This document shows, one piece after another, positions 41,968 to 51,395 of a stretch of DNA of 64,000 bases; within the stretch, counting starts at the first letter, position 1; each line of letters begins with the position of its first letter. The stretch comes from Vibrio fluminensis (lineage in GTDB: Bacteria > Pseudomonadota > Gammaproteobacteria > Enterobacterales > Vibrionaceae): the NCBI RefSeq assembly GCF_015278125.1, contig NZ_JADILO010000009.1:124001-188000 (forward strand), read 5' to 3'. The notes under the pieces are model-generated. The model was not told the DNA's origin. It made no database searches and worked only from the letters and a program-made list of their open reading frames with translations. A program made the position numbers and the translations under genes.

Positions 41968-43029
41968 CTAGGATTTGCACTGTGCGACACTTTGGATCAT
42001 TGCAGTGATCAGTTTACTGTACTGCTCTTTACCTGTTTCAAGCTTGGCTCCTAATGGATCCATTGTTCCAATGGTGTTTACAGTTGAGTTATCAAACACA
42101 GTATTGACTAGATTTGGGTTAAATTGTGGTTCAGTAAAGACACACGTCACTTTTAAATTTTTCACTATTCGGTGGATTTCTTCGATGCGTGCAGGGCTTG
42201 GATCTGAGGCATCCGAAATAGAGATTGCTCCTGATGCTGATAAATCAAAACGCTGCTCAAAGTACTGATATGCATCGTGGAAAACGATAAATTTAACGCC
42301 ATGTAACTGATGCGCTTGTTGGTTAATATTCTTAATCAATTGCTCTAAGTTCGAGATGGCTGTTTTTGCGTTGTTTTGATAGATTTCAGCGTGCTCGCTA
42401 TCTACTTCGGCTAACGTATCAGCGATTTCGGCTAACCACACTTGGGCATTTTTAGGGTCTAACCAAACGTGCGGGTCGTGACCTTCGTGATGATGTCCAT
42501 GGTGAGCATGTTCTCCATTATGTTCAGTATGCGCTTCATTTTCATGGTGTTCTTTTTTGTGGTCATCGTGATGCACATCATGCTTGGCGTGCGAATCTTG
42601 CTTATGACCATCATCATGATGCGCATTTTTTTTGTCACCGTGGTGCTTGTCATGATGCTCGTGAGCTTCAAAGGTGGCGCCTTCACGGAAGTCATACAGT
42701 GTTGTGCCATTTACTTCCATCATCTCAATTTTTGTTGCCGAGCCCGCGAGATTTGTCAGCGGCTTCTCCAACCAAGGCGTTAAGCCCTCACCAATCCAGA
42801 ATACTACGTCAGCTTGTGACAATGCTTTCGCTTCAGACGGTCTGAGTGAATATTCATGAGGTGAAGCTTCAGGGCGAATGAGTAGGTCTGGCTCACCAAC
42901 ACCATCCATAACTTGAGCAACTAGCGAGTGTAGTGGCGCAATATCTACTGCGACATTCGGTGCCTGAGCATAAACATGAGTGCTTGCTGCTAAGCCAAGA
43001 ATTGCACCAGTTAGAGTCCTTTTGAACAT
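41968..43029 (-). CDS. znuA: Zinc ABC transporter periplasmic binding protein
   Basis: 353 residues from ATG 43029 with TAGGAGATAG upstream; the longer frame to 43080 would reach into the Zur box. Signal peptide 1-22 (THVYA-QAP). The zinc-site histidines are in DIAPLHSLVAQVMDGVG, EASPHEYSLRP and HDAYQYFEQRF. A loop of about 65 residues between 115 and 180 is extremely rich in His, Asp and Glu, longer than in E. coli ZnuA; it captures and sizes zinc entry. It is divergent from znuCB. Confidence 0.95.
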   Translation of the reverse strand: MFKRTLTGAILGLAASTHVYAQAPNVAVDIAPLHSLVAQVMDGVGEPDLLIRPEASPHEYSLRPSEAKALSQADVVFWIGEGLTPWLEKPLTNLAGSATKIEMMEVNGTTLYDFREGATFEAHEHHDKHHGDKKNAHHDDGHKQDSHAKHDVHHDDHKKEHHENEAHTEHNGEHAHHGHHHEGHDPHVWLDPKNAQVWLAEIADTLAEVDSEHAEIYQNNAKTAISNLEQLIKNINQQAHQLHGVKFIVFHDAYQYFEQRFDLSASGAISISDASDPSPARIEEIHRIVKNLKVTCVFTEPQFNPNLVNTVFDNSTVNTIGTMDPLGAKLETGKEQYSKLITAMIQSVAQCKS

Positions 43030-43087
43030 TCTATCTCCTAAATTATGTGTTGTTTCATGCATAAACATGAGGTGTGGCAAGTTGTTG

Positions 43088-43107
43088 TGTTATGTTATAA
43101 CATAACA
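43088..43107. promoter_or_regulatory. Zur box, perfect 20-bp palindrome
   Basis: TGTTATGTTATAACATAACA is identical to its own reverse complement and matches the enterobacterial/vibrio Zur operator theme (GTTATA-TATAAC). It lies between divergent znuA (58 bases from its start) and znuC (75 bases), where one Zur complex can shut both promoters in zinc-replete cells. Confidence 0.88.
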
Positions 43108-43181
43108 TTATGGTTGAAGAGTTGGCAACTGATCTATTTTTGAGATTTGTCCGATATAGCGCTGCAATTAAGAGAAGGGCG

Positions 43182-43913
43182 ATGTTAATTTCATCTCACG
43201 GACTATCCGTAAAATTTGGCAATCATTTGGTTTTAGACCACATCAATCTCACCGTGAGACAAGGTGAGATTGTGACTATCGTTGGACCCAATGGTTCAGG
43301 GAAATCGACATTACTTAAAACATTGATTGGTGCCATTACACCTTGCGATGGTCAAATCCAACGCGCGAATGAATTAAAAATTGGTTACGTTCCTCAGCGA
43401 CTTCATATTGATGAAACATTGCCGATGACTGTGCGACGTTTTCTGAATCTTCCTTTGCGTTGCTCCAAGCAAGCAATCCAAAACGCGTTGACGCGAGCGG
43501 GGGCGACAGGTTTGGAAAAGCAGCAACTTAACGCGTTATCCGGTGGACAACTGCAACGCGTCCTATTAGCAAGAGCATTGCTAGAAGAACCGACTTTATT
43601 ACTGTTGGATGAGGCAACGCAGGGCCTGGATCATCGAGGGATGGCCAATTTCTATCAACAGATAGAAGCTATCCGTAATCAAACTGGCTGCGCAGTCATT
43701 ATGGTGAGTCATGATCTCAATGTCGTAATGAGAAGAACCGACCGAGTGATTTGTATTAATGGACAAGTTTGTTGTGAAGGTGTGCCTGAGAAAGTCAGTG
43801 AATCCCCGGAATACAAATCCCTATTTGGCTTGGATGATGAAGACGTATTGGGTGTTTATCGGCATCAATCTCATTTAAATAGCCAAACACGAGGTGCTTT
43901 AAATGTTGGATGA
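43182..43913 (+). CDS. znuC: Zinc ABC transporter ATPase
   Basis: 243 residues: Walker A GPNGSGKST near 36, signature LSGGQLQRVLLARA near 125, Walker B LLLLDEATQGLD near 144, and the switch histidine in VSHDL. ATG 43182 follows AGAAGGG; the frame goes up to 43110 but that start would overlap the operator. The stop overlaps znuB by 11 bases. Confidence 0.94.
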   Translation: MLISSHGLSVKFGNHLVLDHINLTVRQGEIVTIVGPNGSGKSTLLKTLIGAITPCDGQIQRANELKIGYVPQRLHIDETLPMTVRRFLNLPLRCSKQAIQNALTRAGATGLEKQQLNALSGGQLQRVLLARALLEEPTLLLLDEATQGLDHRGMANFYQQIEAIRNQTGCAVIMVSHDLNVVMRRTDRVICINGQVCCEGVPEKVSESPEYKSLFGLDDEDVLGVYRHQSHLNSQTRGALNVG

Positions 43914-44724
43914 TTTTCTTTGGCGTGCTGCATTAGCGGGTGTTGGCGTCACATTATCAGCTGCGCCACTTGGCTGCTTTATTGTTTGGTGTCGTATGGC
44001 GTATTTTGGTGATGCAACCGCTCACGCTTCTATGTTAGGGGTGGCATTGTCACTGTCTCTTTCCTTGCCTATTTTCCCCGGCGTACTGTTTGTCGCATTG
44101 CTGATGGCCATTACTGTTTCCTCATTTAGTGGGCGAGGGTATGCCATGGATACATTGCTTGGCGTGATGGCGCACTCTGCGTTGGCGATAGGTTTGGTCG
44201 CGGTATCCTTCCTCTCTGGGGTTCGGATAGACCTTATGGCGTACTTATTTGGCGATATTCTGGCGGTGAGCAAAATCGATTTACTCGTGATTTGGGGGGG
44301 CGCACTGGTTGTGATTGGGCTAGTGAGTGTCCGCTGGTCAGGGATGCTGCTCTCCACACTGAACAAAGATCTTGCACGAGCAAGCGGTTTTTCCCCAGAG
44401 CGTGAGCAGATGATTTTGACTATTGCGCTGGCTCTAGTCGTGGCAGTCGCAATTAAAGTAGTCGGCGTGTTGTTGATTGTCGCGATGTTAATTATTCCCG
44501 CCGCGACGGCACGACCATTCAGTCGCACCCCTGAAATGATGGTTATCCTTGCAGCGATTATTGGTAGTAGTTCGAGTGTTATTGGCTTGAGAGCATCGTA
44601 CGTTTTAGATACGCCAACAGGACCAACCATGGTGTGTATTGCCGCCATCCTTTTTGTTGCGGCAAGTTTGGTTTGGAAAGTAAAGCGCTCAGTCAGTGAA
44701 AGTTGGGTGCGTGACTCATCTTAG
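43903..44724 (+). CDS. znuB: Zinc ABC transporter membrane subunit
   Basis: 273 residues, about eight membrane helices of the ABC-3 permease type (GCFIVWCRMAYFGDATAHASMLGVALSL, VVGVLLIVAMLIIPAATARPFS). It completes ZnuABC with the divergent znuA gene. A long reverse-strand frame across it (44022-44648) is a shadow. Confidence 0.94.
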   Translation: MLDDFLWRAALAGVGVTLSAAPLGCFIVWCRMAYFGDATAHASMLGVALSLSLSLPIFPGVLFVALLMAITVSSFSGRGYAMDTLLGVMAHSALAIGLVAVSFLSGVRIDLMAYLFGDILAVSKIDLLVIWGGALVVIGLVSVRWSGMLLSTLNKDLARASGFSPEREQMILTIALALVVAVAIKVVGVLLIVAMLIIPAATARPFSRTPEMMVILAAIIGSSSSVIGLRASYVLDTPTGPTMVCIAAILFVAASLVWKVKRSVSESWVRDSS

Positions 44725-44803
44725 AATTCGATATAACGACAAGATAAAAATTGAATAGGCAGTAATGCAAGGCCTATCACCTTAGCCGGGAGGAATATGA
44801 CTT

Positions 44804-45442
44804 ATGGGTGTTAACCAGAGTATTGACAAGGATTTGATTGAAACTAGAGCAGCGGCGCTACCGATAGCGGTGAGCGATAAAGCTTCTGTCTTGAGTGATA
44901 TTTATAAACCTGAACACAATATTGTGATTTGGCAGCGAGAGATACCCGCGGAGGTGAACAGTCAAATACAGGCAATGCTGTCGTCGCAGGAGCAACTTGC
45001 GATAGTGAGCATAGTGACTCCAGATGATGCCGCTAAGGTGATTAGCAATAAGCTTGGAGATCACGTTTGTTCCAACTTTTTGGCACACGACGTTGCTTTG
45101 ATTGTCGATATGTTCTGTTGTTTATTTGACGTTAGGGAAGTGGGATTGCGATTGACGATGCTCGATAAGCCAATGTGCCCTAATTTTCATGTTGATCAGG
45201 TTCCGTGTCGACTAGTTTCAACCTATTTAGGTCAAGCAACCCAGTGGTTAGCCAGCGACGACGTTGAGCGGAGCACGTTGGCGGCAAAACACGATGCGGT
45301 GATAAGAGGCATGTCTGCAGGGGACATCGCTCTGCTTAAAGGTGGCGGCTGGGCAGGTAATGAAGACAACGCGATTGTCCATCGTTCGCCTGAAGTTAAG
45401 AGGCATGAGCGTCGTTTGTTGCTCACTCTTGATATGGTGTAA
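44804..45442 (+). CDS. DUF1826 protein of the zinc operon
   Basis: 212 residues (ATG 44804 after GGGAGGA). The family is found with znu or zur genes in proteobacteria and is thought to help zinc use, but no activity is established. A conserved FHVDQVPCRLVSTYLG segment near 122 with His, Asp and Cys and MSAGDIALLKGGGWAG near 165 could bind metal, resembling a 2-oxoglutarate/iron oxygenase fold only loosely. It lies between znuB and zur in the same direction. Confidence 0.8.
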   Translation: MGVNQSIDKDLIETRAAALPIAVSDKASVLSDIYKPEHNIVIWQREIPAEVNSQIQAMLSSQEQLAIVSIVTPDDAAKVISNKLGDHVCSNFLAHDVALIVDMFCCLFDVREVGLRLTMLDKPMCPNFHVDQVPCRLVSTYLGQATQWLASDDVERSTLAAKHDAVIRGMSAGDIALLKGGGWAGNEDNAIVHRSPEVKRHERRLLLTLDMV

Positions 45443-45447
45443 GCGAG

Positions 45448-45900
45448 ATGCAAATCTTTGAAGCGATCATCGGACACGTGGAGAAGCGTTGCGAGGCCAA
45501 AGGTAAGCGACTTACCACTCAGCGTAAGTTAGTTTTAAGGGCTCTGATCGACGCGAATCAAGCGTTATCTGCTTATGAGCTGGTTGACTATTGTAAACAG
45601 TATTTCGGCGAAACAATTCAAGCTATGTCTGTGTACCGTATTCTGGAATTTCTAGAGGAGGTGCACCTAGTACACAAACTCAATATGTCGAATAAATACA
45701 TAGTTTGCTCTCACATTGTTGAGGGGCATGAACAAGGTATCCCCCAATTTCTCATTTGTTCTAAGTGCAACAAAATCAGTGAAAAAATCGTCGCTCCAGA
45801 GACGATAACGGGCCTGCAATCTCATGCTAGGCAAGAAGGTTTTACCGTGGTAAGCCCACAACTAGAGATCAATTGCGTCTGTGACAAGTGTGGTCAATAA
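45448..45900 (+). CDS. zur: Zinc-responsive repressor Zur (Fur family)
   Basis: 150 residues. Winged-helix domain 1-80 (TTQRKLVLRALIDANQALSAYELVDYCKQ, IQAMSVYRILEFLEEVHLVHKL) and a C-terminal metal domain with two CxxC pairs: CSKCNK near 110 and CVCDKCGQ at the end, the structural zinc site of Zur proteins. His and Cys at the domain hinge (CSHIVEGHEQ) fit the sensing site. It should bind the 43.1-kb palindrome. Confidence 0.93.
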   Translation: MQIFEAIIGHVEKRCEAKGKRLTTQRKLVLRALIDANQALSAYELVDYCKQYFGETIQAMSVYRILEFLEEVHLVHKLNMSNKYIVCSHIVEGHEQGIPQFLICSKCNKISEKIVAPETITGLQSHARQEGFTVVSPQLEINCVCDKCGQ

Positions 45901-45971
45901 ACAAGAAGGTCTTTGAATAAAGCAATCAATTAGTGACATCTTTTTAGTTATTTGCGTTAAGGAGTAGAGCA

Positions 45972-46994
45972 ATGAGCGTTGAACAACCACCCATCCTTGC
46001 GGTGCCAACTAATATAATCACGGGCTTTCTCGGCGTAGGAAAAACCACGGCGATTATTCATCTTATGGCGAACAAACCCAGCGATGAGCGTTGGGCTGTG
46101 TTGGTCAATGAATTCGGTGAAATTGGTGTTGATGGCAGTTTGTTTGAGGGGCAAAAAACAGGAAGCACGAAAGAACTCAATAACGATGCTCAACAAGTGT
46201 TTATTCGTGAGGTACCGGGTGGCTGTATGTGCTGCGCTGCAGGTTTGCCTATGCAGATTGCTCTTAACCAATTGCTTGCCGAGGCAAAACCGGACCGTTT
46301 ACTGATTGAGCCGACAGGTTTGGGGCATCCCAAAGAAGTGCTGCAGGTTTTGTCTACGGATCATTATCGCCAAACTCTTACCTTGCAGAAAAATATTACC
46401 TTGGTGGATGCTCGTAAGTTGTCGGATGTGCGTTACACCGAGCATGACACGTTTAATCAGCAGATCGCGATAGCTGACACTGTAGTTGGTAATAAGCATG
46501 ATCTCTACCAAGAAGGCGATACGCAAAAGCTGGCGGAGTATGTGGCTCAAGTAGGGCGACCTGAGACTAAAGTTATTTTCTCTGAGCATGGCGTGATTGA
46601 TTTTGCAGAGCTTGAAGGTAGCACCACGATTGATGAGCATCTACCTCATCACCATCATCATGGACACAGTAAACCTTTGGCTTCGGAGTTGCCAATGCCA
46701 AAAAATGGCGTGCTCAAAGCTGAAAATGAAGGTGAGGGCTATCAGAGTATCGGTTGGCGGTTCTCATCGAATAAAGTTTTTAATCGGCAACAAATCATTC
46801 CGTTGTTAGTTGGGCTAGATGTTGAACGAATGAAAGCGGTATTTATCACCGATTGCGGGATCTATGGTTATAACCTAACGCCTGATGGGCTAACGGAAGT
46901 AGAGCTTGATGAGTGCATGGAAAGTCGGATTGAAATTATCTCTACCCATGTAGATTACAGCTTTGAAACTCAACTCGCGAACTGCCTGCTGTAG
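45972..46994 (+). CDS. CobW/COG0523 GTPase, zinc metallochaperone type
   Basis: 340 residues. P-loop GFLGVGKTT near 14, the metal-binding GGCMCC (CxCC) near 76, GTPase motifs EPTGLGHPKEV and NKHDLY, a His-rich patch HHHHHGH near 227, and the CobW C-terminal domain. In zinc operons such GTPases (YeiR/ZigA/ZNG1 type) hand zinc to client enzymes during starvation. It is the last gene of the znuCB-DUF1826-zur set. Confidence 0.9.
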   Translation: MSVEQPPILAVPTNIITGFLGVGKTTAIIHLMANKPSDERWAVLVNEFGEIGVDGSLFEGQKTGSTKELNNDAQQVFIREVPGGCMCCAAGLPMQIALNQLLAEAKPDRLLIEPTGLGHPKEVLQVLSTDHYRQTLTLQKNITLVDARKLSDVRYTEHDTFNQQIAIADTVVGNKHDLYQEGDTQKLAEYVAQVGRPETKVIFSEHGVIDFAELEGSTTIDEHLPHHHHHGHSKPLASELPMPKNGVLKAENEGEGYQSIGWRFSSNKVFNRQQIIPLLVGLDVERMKAVFITDCGIYGYNLTPDGLTEVELDECMESRIEIISTHVDYSFETQLANCLL

Positions 46995-47175
46995 AAATGG
47001 GAAAGGTAAGTTTGCGCAATTATGACGAGACCCACTCTGTGTTGTTGATAGGCTTTGACAGCCACAGCAGACAGAAAAGAGAACAACACTATAAATGAGT
47101 ATGTTACAACGGAATTGCGTCCTGAATGAAATCGTTAGGTTTACTTATCCACTACAACGTCTTAAAAGGCACTTT

Positions 47176-47811
47176 ATGGTTAAGTCTATAGTCGTGACTT
47201 GTGTGTTTGCCGCGTTTTTTGCTCATGCGCACCCACATTCTTGGATTGATACAAAAACATATATTCAGGGCGAAAACGGTGTGATAACAGGATTGCAAAT
47301 GCAGTGGTCTTTCGACGCGATGACATCAGCGTATATGTTGGATGGTGAGGATATTTCGTCAGAAAATGAGCAAACCACCTTTGCGAGTGTTGCTGATTCA
47401 GTACTGAAAAACATGATGTACGAACATTACTTTACATACTTTTATGATGGAGAAACACCGATACGCTACAAAGTTGCCACTAATGGCAAGTTAACGCGTG
47501 ATCGAGCAAAGCTTGTATTGAGCTTTGATTTGCCATTAGCCAAACCCCAATCGATCACCCGAGATAGTTTGAAGTTACTGATATTTGACCAGAGTTACTA
47601 TGTGGATATGACTTGGAAGTCAAATAGCGACGTTGTGTTGTCGGCAGATCTTTCCCGCCAGTGTCAGTTAAAGATAATTGAACCTAATCCAACCGCAGAG
47701 CAAATGAGCTATGCGATGTCTCTGCCTGCAGATGCGGATCCCGATAATACGCTTGGGCAGTTGTTCACTCAAACGGTTGAAATAGATTGTGCAGCGATGG
47801 CAAAGGGATAA
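47176..47811 (+). CDS. zevA: DUF1007 periplasmic protein, ZevA-like
   Basis: 211 residues from ATG 47176 (AAAAGG upstream) with a signal peptide ending AHA-HP. Mature start HPHSWIDTKTYIQGENGVITGLQMQW is typical of DUF1007. In Haemophilus the DUF1007/NicO pair ZevAB binds and handles zinc; the position right after the zinc operon supports a similar role. The His-rich start HPHSW would bind metal. No Zur box was found in front of it. Confidence 0.8.
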   Translation: MVKSIVVTCVFAAFFAHAHPHSWIDTKTYIQGENGVITGLQMQWSFDAMTSAYMLDGEDISSENEQTTFASVADSVLKNMMYEHYFTYFYDGETPIRYKVATNGKLTRDRAKLVLSFDLPLAKPQSITRDSLKLLIFDQSYYVDMTWKSNSDVVLSADLSRQCQLKIIEPNPTAEQMSYAMSLPADADPDNTLGQLFTQTVEIDCAAMAKG

Positions 47812-47867
47812 CGGGTGACGTCTATTTTTATCACGATGAATCAACTTATAATTTAGAGTATTCACTT

Positions 47868-49088
47868 ATGACAAACGTGACGACTTACAATCGAAAGCAT
47901 CTTGTAGTATTGCTTTTTTCTGCGCTGGTCCTAGTCAGTTTATATCAGCTTTGGGTAATGTGGCCCTCTATGGTGGTGGCGAGCATTCAGTGGCAACGTG
48001 AGGTGAACGCGCAGCTGGCTGATTTACTCTATGATGCTCAAAGTAACCCCATAGCGGTTGGAAGCTATTTGGTCGGCTTTAGCTTTATCTACGGTATGCT
48101 TCATTCGCTAGGACCTGGTCACGGTAAAGTGATAGTGACCACTTATCTTGCAACGCATCCGACTAAGGTGAAAATGAGCTTAATGCTGACGGTTATTTCA
48201 GCATTGTTTCAGGCTTTGGTCGCTATTGTGTTAGTCAGTGTTTTGGTTTGGGGGTTCCATGCCTCTATGCGTGAGGTTAATCAGCAGGCGATGCTGTTTG
48301 TTTCCATGAGCTATGCATTTGTAGCTCTACTCGGTGGCGTGATTTGTTGCAAAGCGGTTAAGCAACTCTACCGAGTGATGCGAACTTCGAGTTTACAAGG
48401 ACACCAACATCAGACACAACAGGCTCTTTCTAAGGCTCAATACGCAAAACCGCAGATCGTGAGCATTGTCTCAATGGACACTAACGTTTCGATGGACGCT
48501 AAGGTTTCGATAGGGACTCAGGTATCTGGGGATGCTAATCCAGCTGAAGATCTTACTAAAGGGAACAATCCAACCAACACCCCAAACGGGTATCGAAACT
48601 CGAGCATTGCATTGTCGCCAATGGTTCAGAAACGTCAAAATTTGAAGATTGGTGATGTAAATGATGCTTCGCACATTCATAGTGATCAATGTGGATGTGG
48701 GCATAAACATGTCGTTGACGCTAGTGTGATAAACGAGGCTGATACATGGCGTGAATATGTCGGTATTATCGCGACAATTGGTATTCGCCCATGTACCGGT
48801 GCGATTATGGTACTTTTGTTTGCTAATGTCGTTGGCCTTTATTGGATGGGGGTTGTCAGCGCCGTAGTGATGGCGGCGGGTACGGCCTTTACCACATCAA
48901 TCATCGCGTTACTGACACTAACAGGTAAGCACTTTGTTAGGCGTTATTTAAGTGCAAACAGCAGTGATAGTGCAAGTCATTGGAAGTTAGCAGGTAATTA
49001 CTTGCAGTTCTTTGGCGGATTATTGCTTATTGTGATTGGCTTAGTTCTGTTTCGTGGTCAAGATATGGGAATATCGCCTGTGTTTTAG
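47868..49088 (+). CDS. zevB: NicO/RcnA-type membrane transporter, ZevB-like
   Basis: 406 residues from ATG 47868. NicO motifs HSLGPGHGKVIVTTYLATHP near 82 and IGIRPCTGAIMVLLFANVVGL near 305, about six or seven membrane helices, and a long central cytoplasmic or periplasmic loop with a Cys/His cluster (HIHSDQCGCGHKHV). The loop also has a curious triple SMD/SMDA/SIGT repeat. With the DUF1007 partner it forms a ZevAB-like zinc system, although relatives export nickel and cobalt. It starts 56 bases after ZevA. Confidence 0.82.
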   Translation: MTNVTTYNRKHLVVLLFSALVLVSLYQLWVMWPSMVVASIQWQREVNAQLADLLYDAQSNPIAVGSYLVGFSFIYGMLHSLGPGHGKVIVTTYLATHPTKVKMSLMLTVISALFQALVAIVLVSVLVWGFHASMREVNQQAMLFVSMSYAFVALLGGVICCKAVKQLYRVMRTSSLQGHQHQTQQALSKAQYAKPQIVSIVSMDTNVSMDAKVSIGTQVSGDANPAEDLTKGNNPTNTPNGYRNSSIALSPMVQKRQNLKIGDVNDASHIHSDQCGCGHKHVVDASVINEADTWREYVGIIATIGIRPCTGAIMVLLFANVVGLYWMGVVSAVVMAAGTAFTTSIIALLTLTGKHFVRRYLSANSSDSASHWKLAGNYLQFFGGLLLIVIGLVLFRGQDMGISPVF

Positions 49089-49097
49089 GGCGTGCAC

Positions 49098-49131
49098 GAA
49101 AAAAGCCCCAAGTACCAAAGGTGCTGGGGCT
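49098..49131 (-). terminator. Terminator between zevB and the LysE gene
   Basis: AGCCCCA...TGGGGCT around 49104-49131 with AAAAAA to the left, so it serves the reverse-strand LysE gene and may also stop zevB. Confidence 0.65.
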
Positions 49132-49178
49132 AAATTTAACTTACGTTATTGTGAAGAGCACTAACCAGAGACAACCAA

Positions 49179-49796
49179 TTAGGCAACGGAATTTAGTACC
49201 GACATGATGGCGAGCGTAACAAAGATCCCTGCGCAGCAGCGGTTAAATAGCCTTCCTTTAGTGACTAAGATGAACTTCACTTTGTCGGCGACTCGCGCAA
49301 CGCCAAATTCAACCAAGAACTCGATGCAGAGAAAGGTCGTCACGATCATGATAAATTGCGGCAAAAAGGCTTTGTTTGGGTCAATGAACTGCGCCAAAAA
49401 CGCGGTAAAGAAGAGTAGCACTTTAGGATTGGAAAGTGCGGCAAAGCAGCCCTGACGAAACAAGTCTCGACGCATTTGCGCAATCGCCTGAGTAGTGTCT
49501 TCAATACTGAGCGCTGGCGCTGAGAATAGTTTAAATCCCAACCAAGCAAGATACGCTGCACCGAGCCACTGCAGAATAACCATTAACTTTGGCTGCGCCT
49601 CAAGCACTGCGCCCAAACCCAGCATAGAAACTGATATCAGTACGAAGAAACCAAAAATTCCGCCAGAGATTGTCCAGATTGTTTTCTTATAGCCAAACTG
49701 AGCTCCGTGGCTTAATGCTAACAATGCATTAGGACCTGGAACACAAGCAAGGCCGAGTGCCGCGACCGCAAATAGCGCCCAAACTTCAAACGTCAT
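49179..49796 (-). CDS. LysE/RhtB family amino-acid exporter
   Basis: 205 residues from ATG 49796; the longer frame to 49895 would overlap the divergent gene. Six membrane segments and the family N terminus VAALGLACVPGPNALLALSHGAQFG. Exports an amino acid or related metabolite. Divergent from a GlxA-type regulator 99 bases away, which probably controls it. Confidence 0.88.
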   Translation of the reverse strand: MTFEVWALFAVAALGLACVPGPNALLALSHGAQFGYKKTIWTISGGIFGFFVLISVSMLGLGAVLEAQPKLMVILQWLGAAYLAWLGFKLFSAPALSIEDTTQAIAQMRRDLFRQGCFAALSNPKVLLFFTAFLAQFIDPNKAFLPQFIMIVTTFLCIEFLVEFGVARVADKVKFILVTKGRLFNRCCAGIFVTLAIMSVLNSVA

Positions 49797-49894
49797 ATAA
49801 AACCTATTACGAAAAGTGTTTATCGCGACGAGTATTACATGGTTAGCGAATTGATCATGGTAATATCTGGACGTATAATGCGTCCATCTGGACA

Positions 49895-50893
49895 ATGTGG
49901 ATGACTCGAATGACTCCGGCGAAAGGTATCCGTTTTCTTTTAATCCCGCTCAGCAACTTCAACATGCTGCCCTTTGGGGCTTTTTTAGATAAGTTGCGTT
50001 TTTCTGCTGATTTTGACGACAACAGCCAGCAAAATCGCTGTTCTTGGCAAATCATGGTGCATCAATCGGGTTTAGTTTTCTCGAGTAGCGGCATTCCTAT
50101 CATGGTTGAAACAACCCCTGATGATATCGAGTTAACTCGCGTTGATTACGTTGTGATATTTGGTAGTCGCACGGCGAAAGAATCGCAGCAACAAGCCAAA
50201 TTGTATCGGTCGTTTCTAAAGAAAACCGTGGCAATGGGCATCCCCCTTGTCTGCGTTGATAATGCGTGTTTTACCTTGGCAGAACTTGGGCTACTTAATG
50301 GACATCAGGTGGTCGTGCACTGGCGACATCACAATGAGTTTCGTACTGACTATCCTCAAGTGGCGGTGCGTGAAGAACAACTTTATCACTTTGATGGAAA
50401 GGTGATCAGTTGCACTGGTGGTAGTGCGACGGTCGACCTTGCTGTGGCTATTTTGCAGCGTCATTTAGGGCAAGCGTGGGCTGAAAAAGGGTTGGCAGAT
50501 ATGCTGGTGGATGAAACGCGAGCCAATCATCATCGGCTTAAGTCGTCGCAGCAAGGAAGGCATTCCAATCGTCACATCGAACGAGCCATCGCTTTGATGC
50601 AAGAAAACTTGGCCCAAGGCAGCAGTGTTGATCACATAGCGGCATTAATTGGCATCAGTCGGCGTCAGCTTGACAGGCTTTTTCAGCAAGAATTCGACGT
50701 ATCAATGCATCATCATTGGCAAGAGATGCGTTTGCAGCATGTTCAATGGCGCTTGAACCATTCAAACCATAGTTTAAGCCAATTGGCAGATGAAGTCGGC
50801 ATCAAAGATACCAGCTATCTTTGTAAGTTGTTTCGCAAGCGTTTTGGCATCAGCCCGACTCAGTATAGACAAGGTTTAGGGCCTTGTCGGTAA
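49895..50893 (+). CDS. GlxA family regulator (DJ-1/PfpI plus AraC domains)
   Basis: Up to 332 residues; three ATGs at 49895, 49901 and 49910 compete. The N-terminal 190 residues have a glutamine-amidotransferase-like fold (VVIFGSRTAKES, CVDNACFTLAELGLL, SCTGGSATVDLAVAIL). The last 100 form an AraC domain (VDHIAALIGISRRQLDRLFQQEFDVS, LADEVGIKDTSYLCKLFRKRFGISPTQY). Relatives respond to amino acids, choline derivatives or arginine. It very likely controls the divergent LysE exporter. Confidence 0.88.
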   Translation: MWMTRMTPAKGIRFLLIPLSNFNMLPFGAFLDKLRFSADFDDNSQQNRCSWQIMVHQSGLVFSSSGIPIMVETTPDDIELTRVDYVVIFGSRTAKESQQQAKLYRSFLKKTVAMGIPLVCVDNACFTLAELGLLNGHQVVVHWRHHNEFRTDYPQVAVREEQLYHFDGKVISCTGGSATVDLAVAILQRHLGQAWAEKGLADMLVDETRANHHRLKSSQQGRHSNRHIERAIALMQENLAQGSSVDHIAALIGISRRQLDRLFQQEFDVSMHHHWQEMRLQHVQWRLNHSNHSLSQLADEVGIKDTSYLCKLFRKRFGISPTQYRQGLGPCR

Positions 50894-51065
50894 GCGAAAC
50901 AAAGCAAACTCTATGTTTAAACCGAGCTGTGATATGGCGTTAAAGCATAAGTACTTTTTTACGCTGGATTGATGTAGAACCAGATGCTTACGATGACTGC
51001 AGCTATAATGCCCAAGCTCGTCATCGATAACATCGAAAAGATTAGTGTCCGAAGGAGAGACGGAA

Positions 51066-51395
51066 TTGTTAGAGATTAAAACACTGGGCCTGTTTTTTGT
51101 TACGGCTATTGCAGAGATATTAGGCTGCTATTTACCTTATCTTTGGCTAAAAGAAGACAAATCCATCTGGTTGCTGCTGCCAGCGGCTTTTTTCTTAGGG
51201 TTATTTGCTTGGCTTTTGTCGCTTCACCCAACCGCTGCTGGGCGGGTATACGCCGCTTATGGTGGTGTTTATATTTTTGTGGCGATTCTTTGGTTATGGG
51301 TAGTCGATGGAATTCGTCCATCAATCTGGGATGTGGTCGGTGTTTCTGTTGCATTGACAGGGATGGCAATCATCATGTTTGCCCCTAGAACTTGA
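51066..51395 (+). CDS. YnfA/UPF0060 family membrane protein
   Basis: 109 residues from TTG 51066 (AAGGAGA seven bases upstream). Four membrane helices, with [22 protein letters not shown] and [24 protein letters not shown] typical of this small multidrug-resistance-like family. Role in the cell unproven. Confidence 0.9.
   Translation: MLEIKTLGLFFVTAIAEILGCYLPYLWLKEDKSIWLLLPAAFFLGLFAWLLSLHPTAAGRVYAAYGGVYIFVAILWLWVVDGIRPSIWDVVGVSVALTGMAIIMFAPRT

Noticed and set aside
42469..42783. Methionine-rich hydrophobic frame opposite znuA
   Set aside because: It is only the complement of the His/Asp-rich loop of ZnuA (CAT read as ATG).
43110..43181. Longer start for znuC
   Set aside because: The ATG lies 3 bases after the Zur box, leaving no room for a promoter and leader; ATG 43182 has a ribosome site.
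44022..44648. 208-codon frame on the reverse strand of znuB
   Set aside because: Complement of a membrane-protein gene with regular codon use; no ribosome site and no recognisable protein.
46995..47175. Second Zur box in front of the ZevA-like gene
   Set aside because: Only a weak half-site (ATGTTACAAC) is visible, without symmetry.
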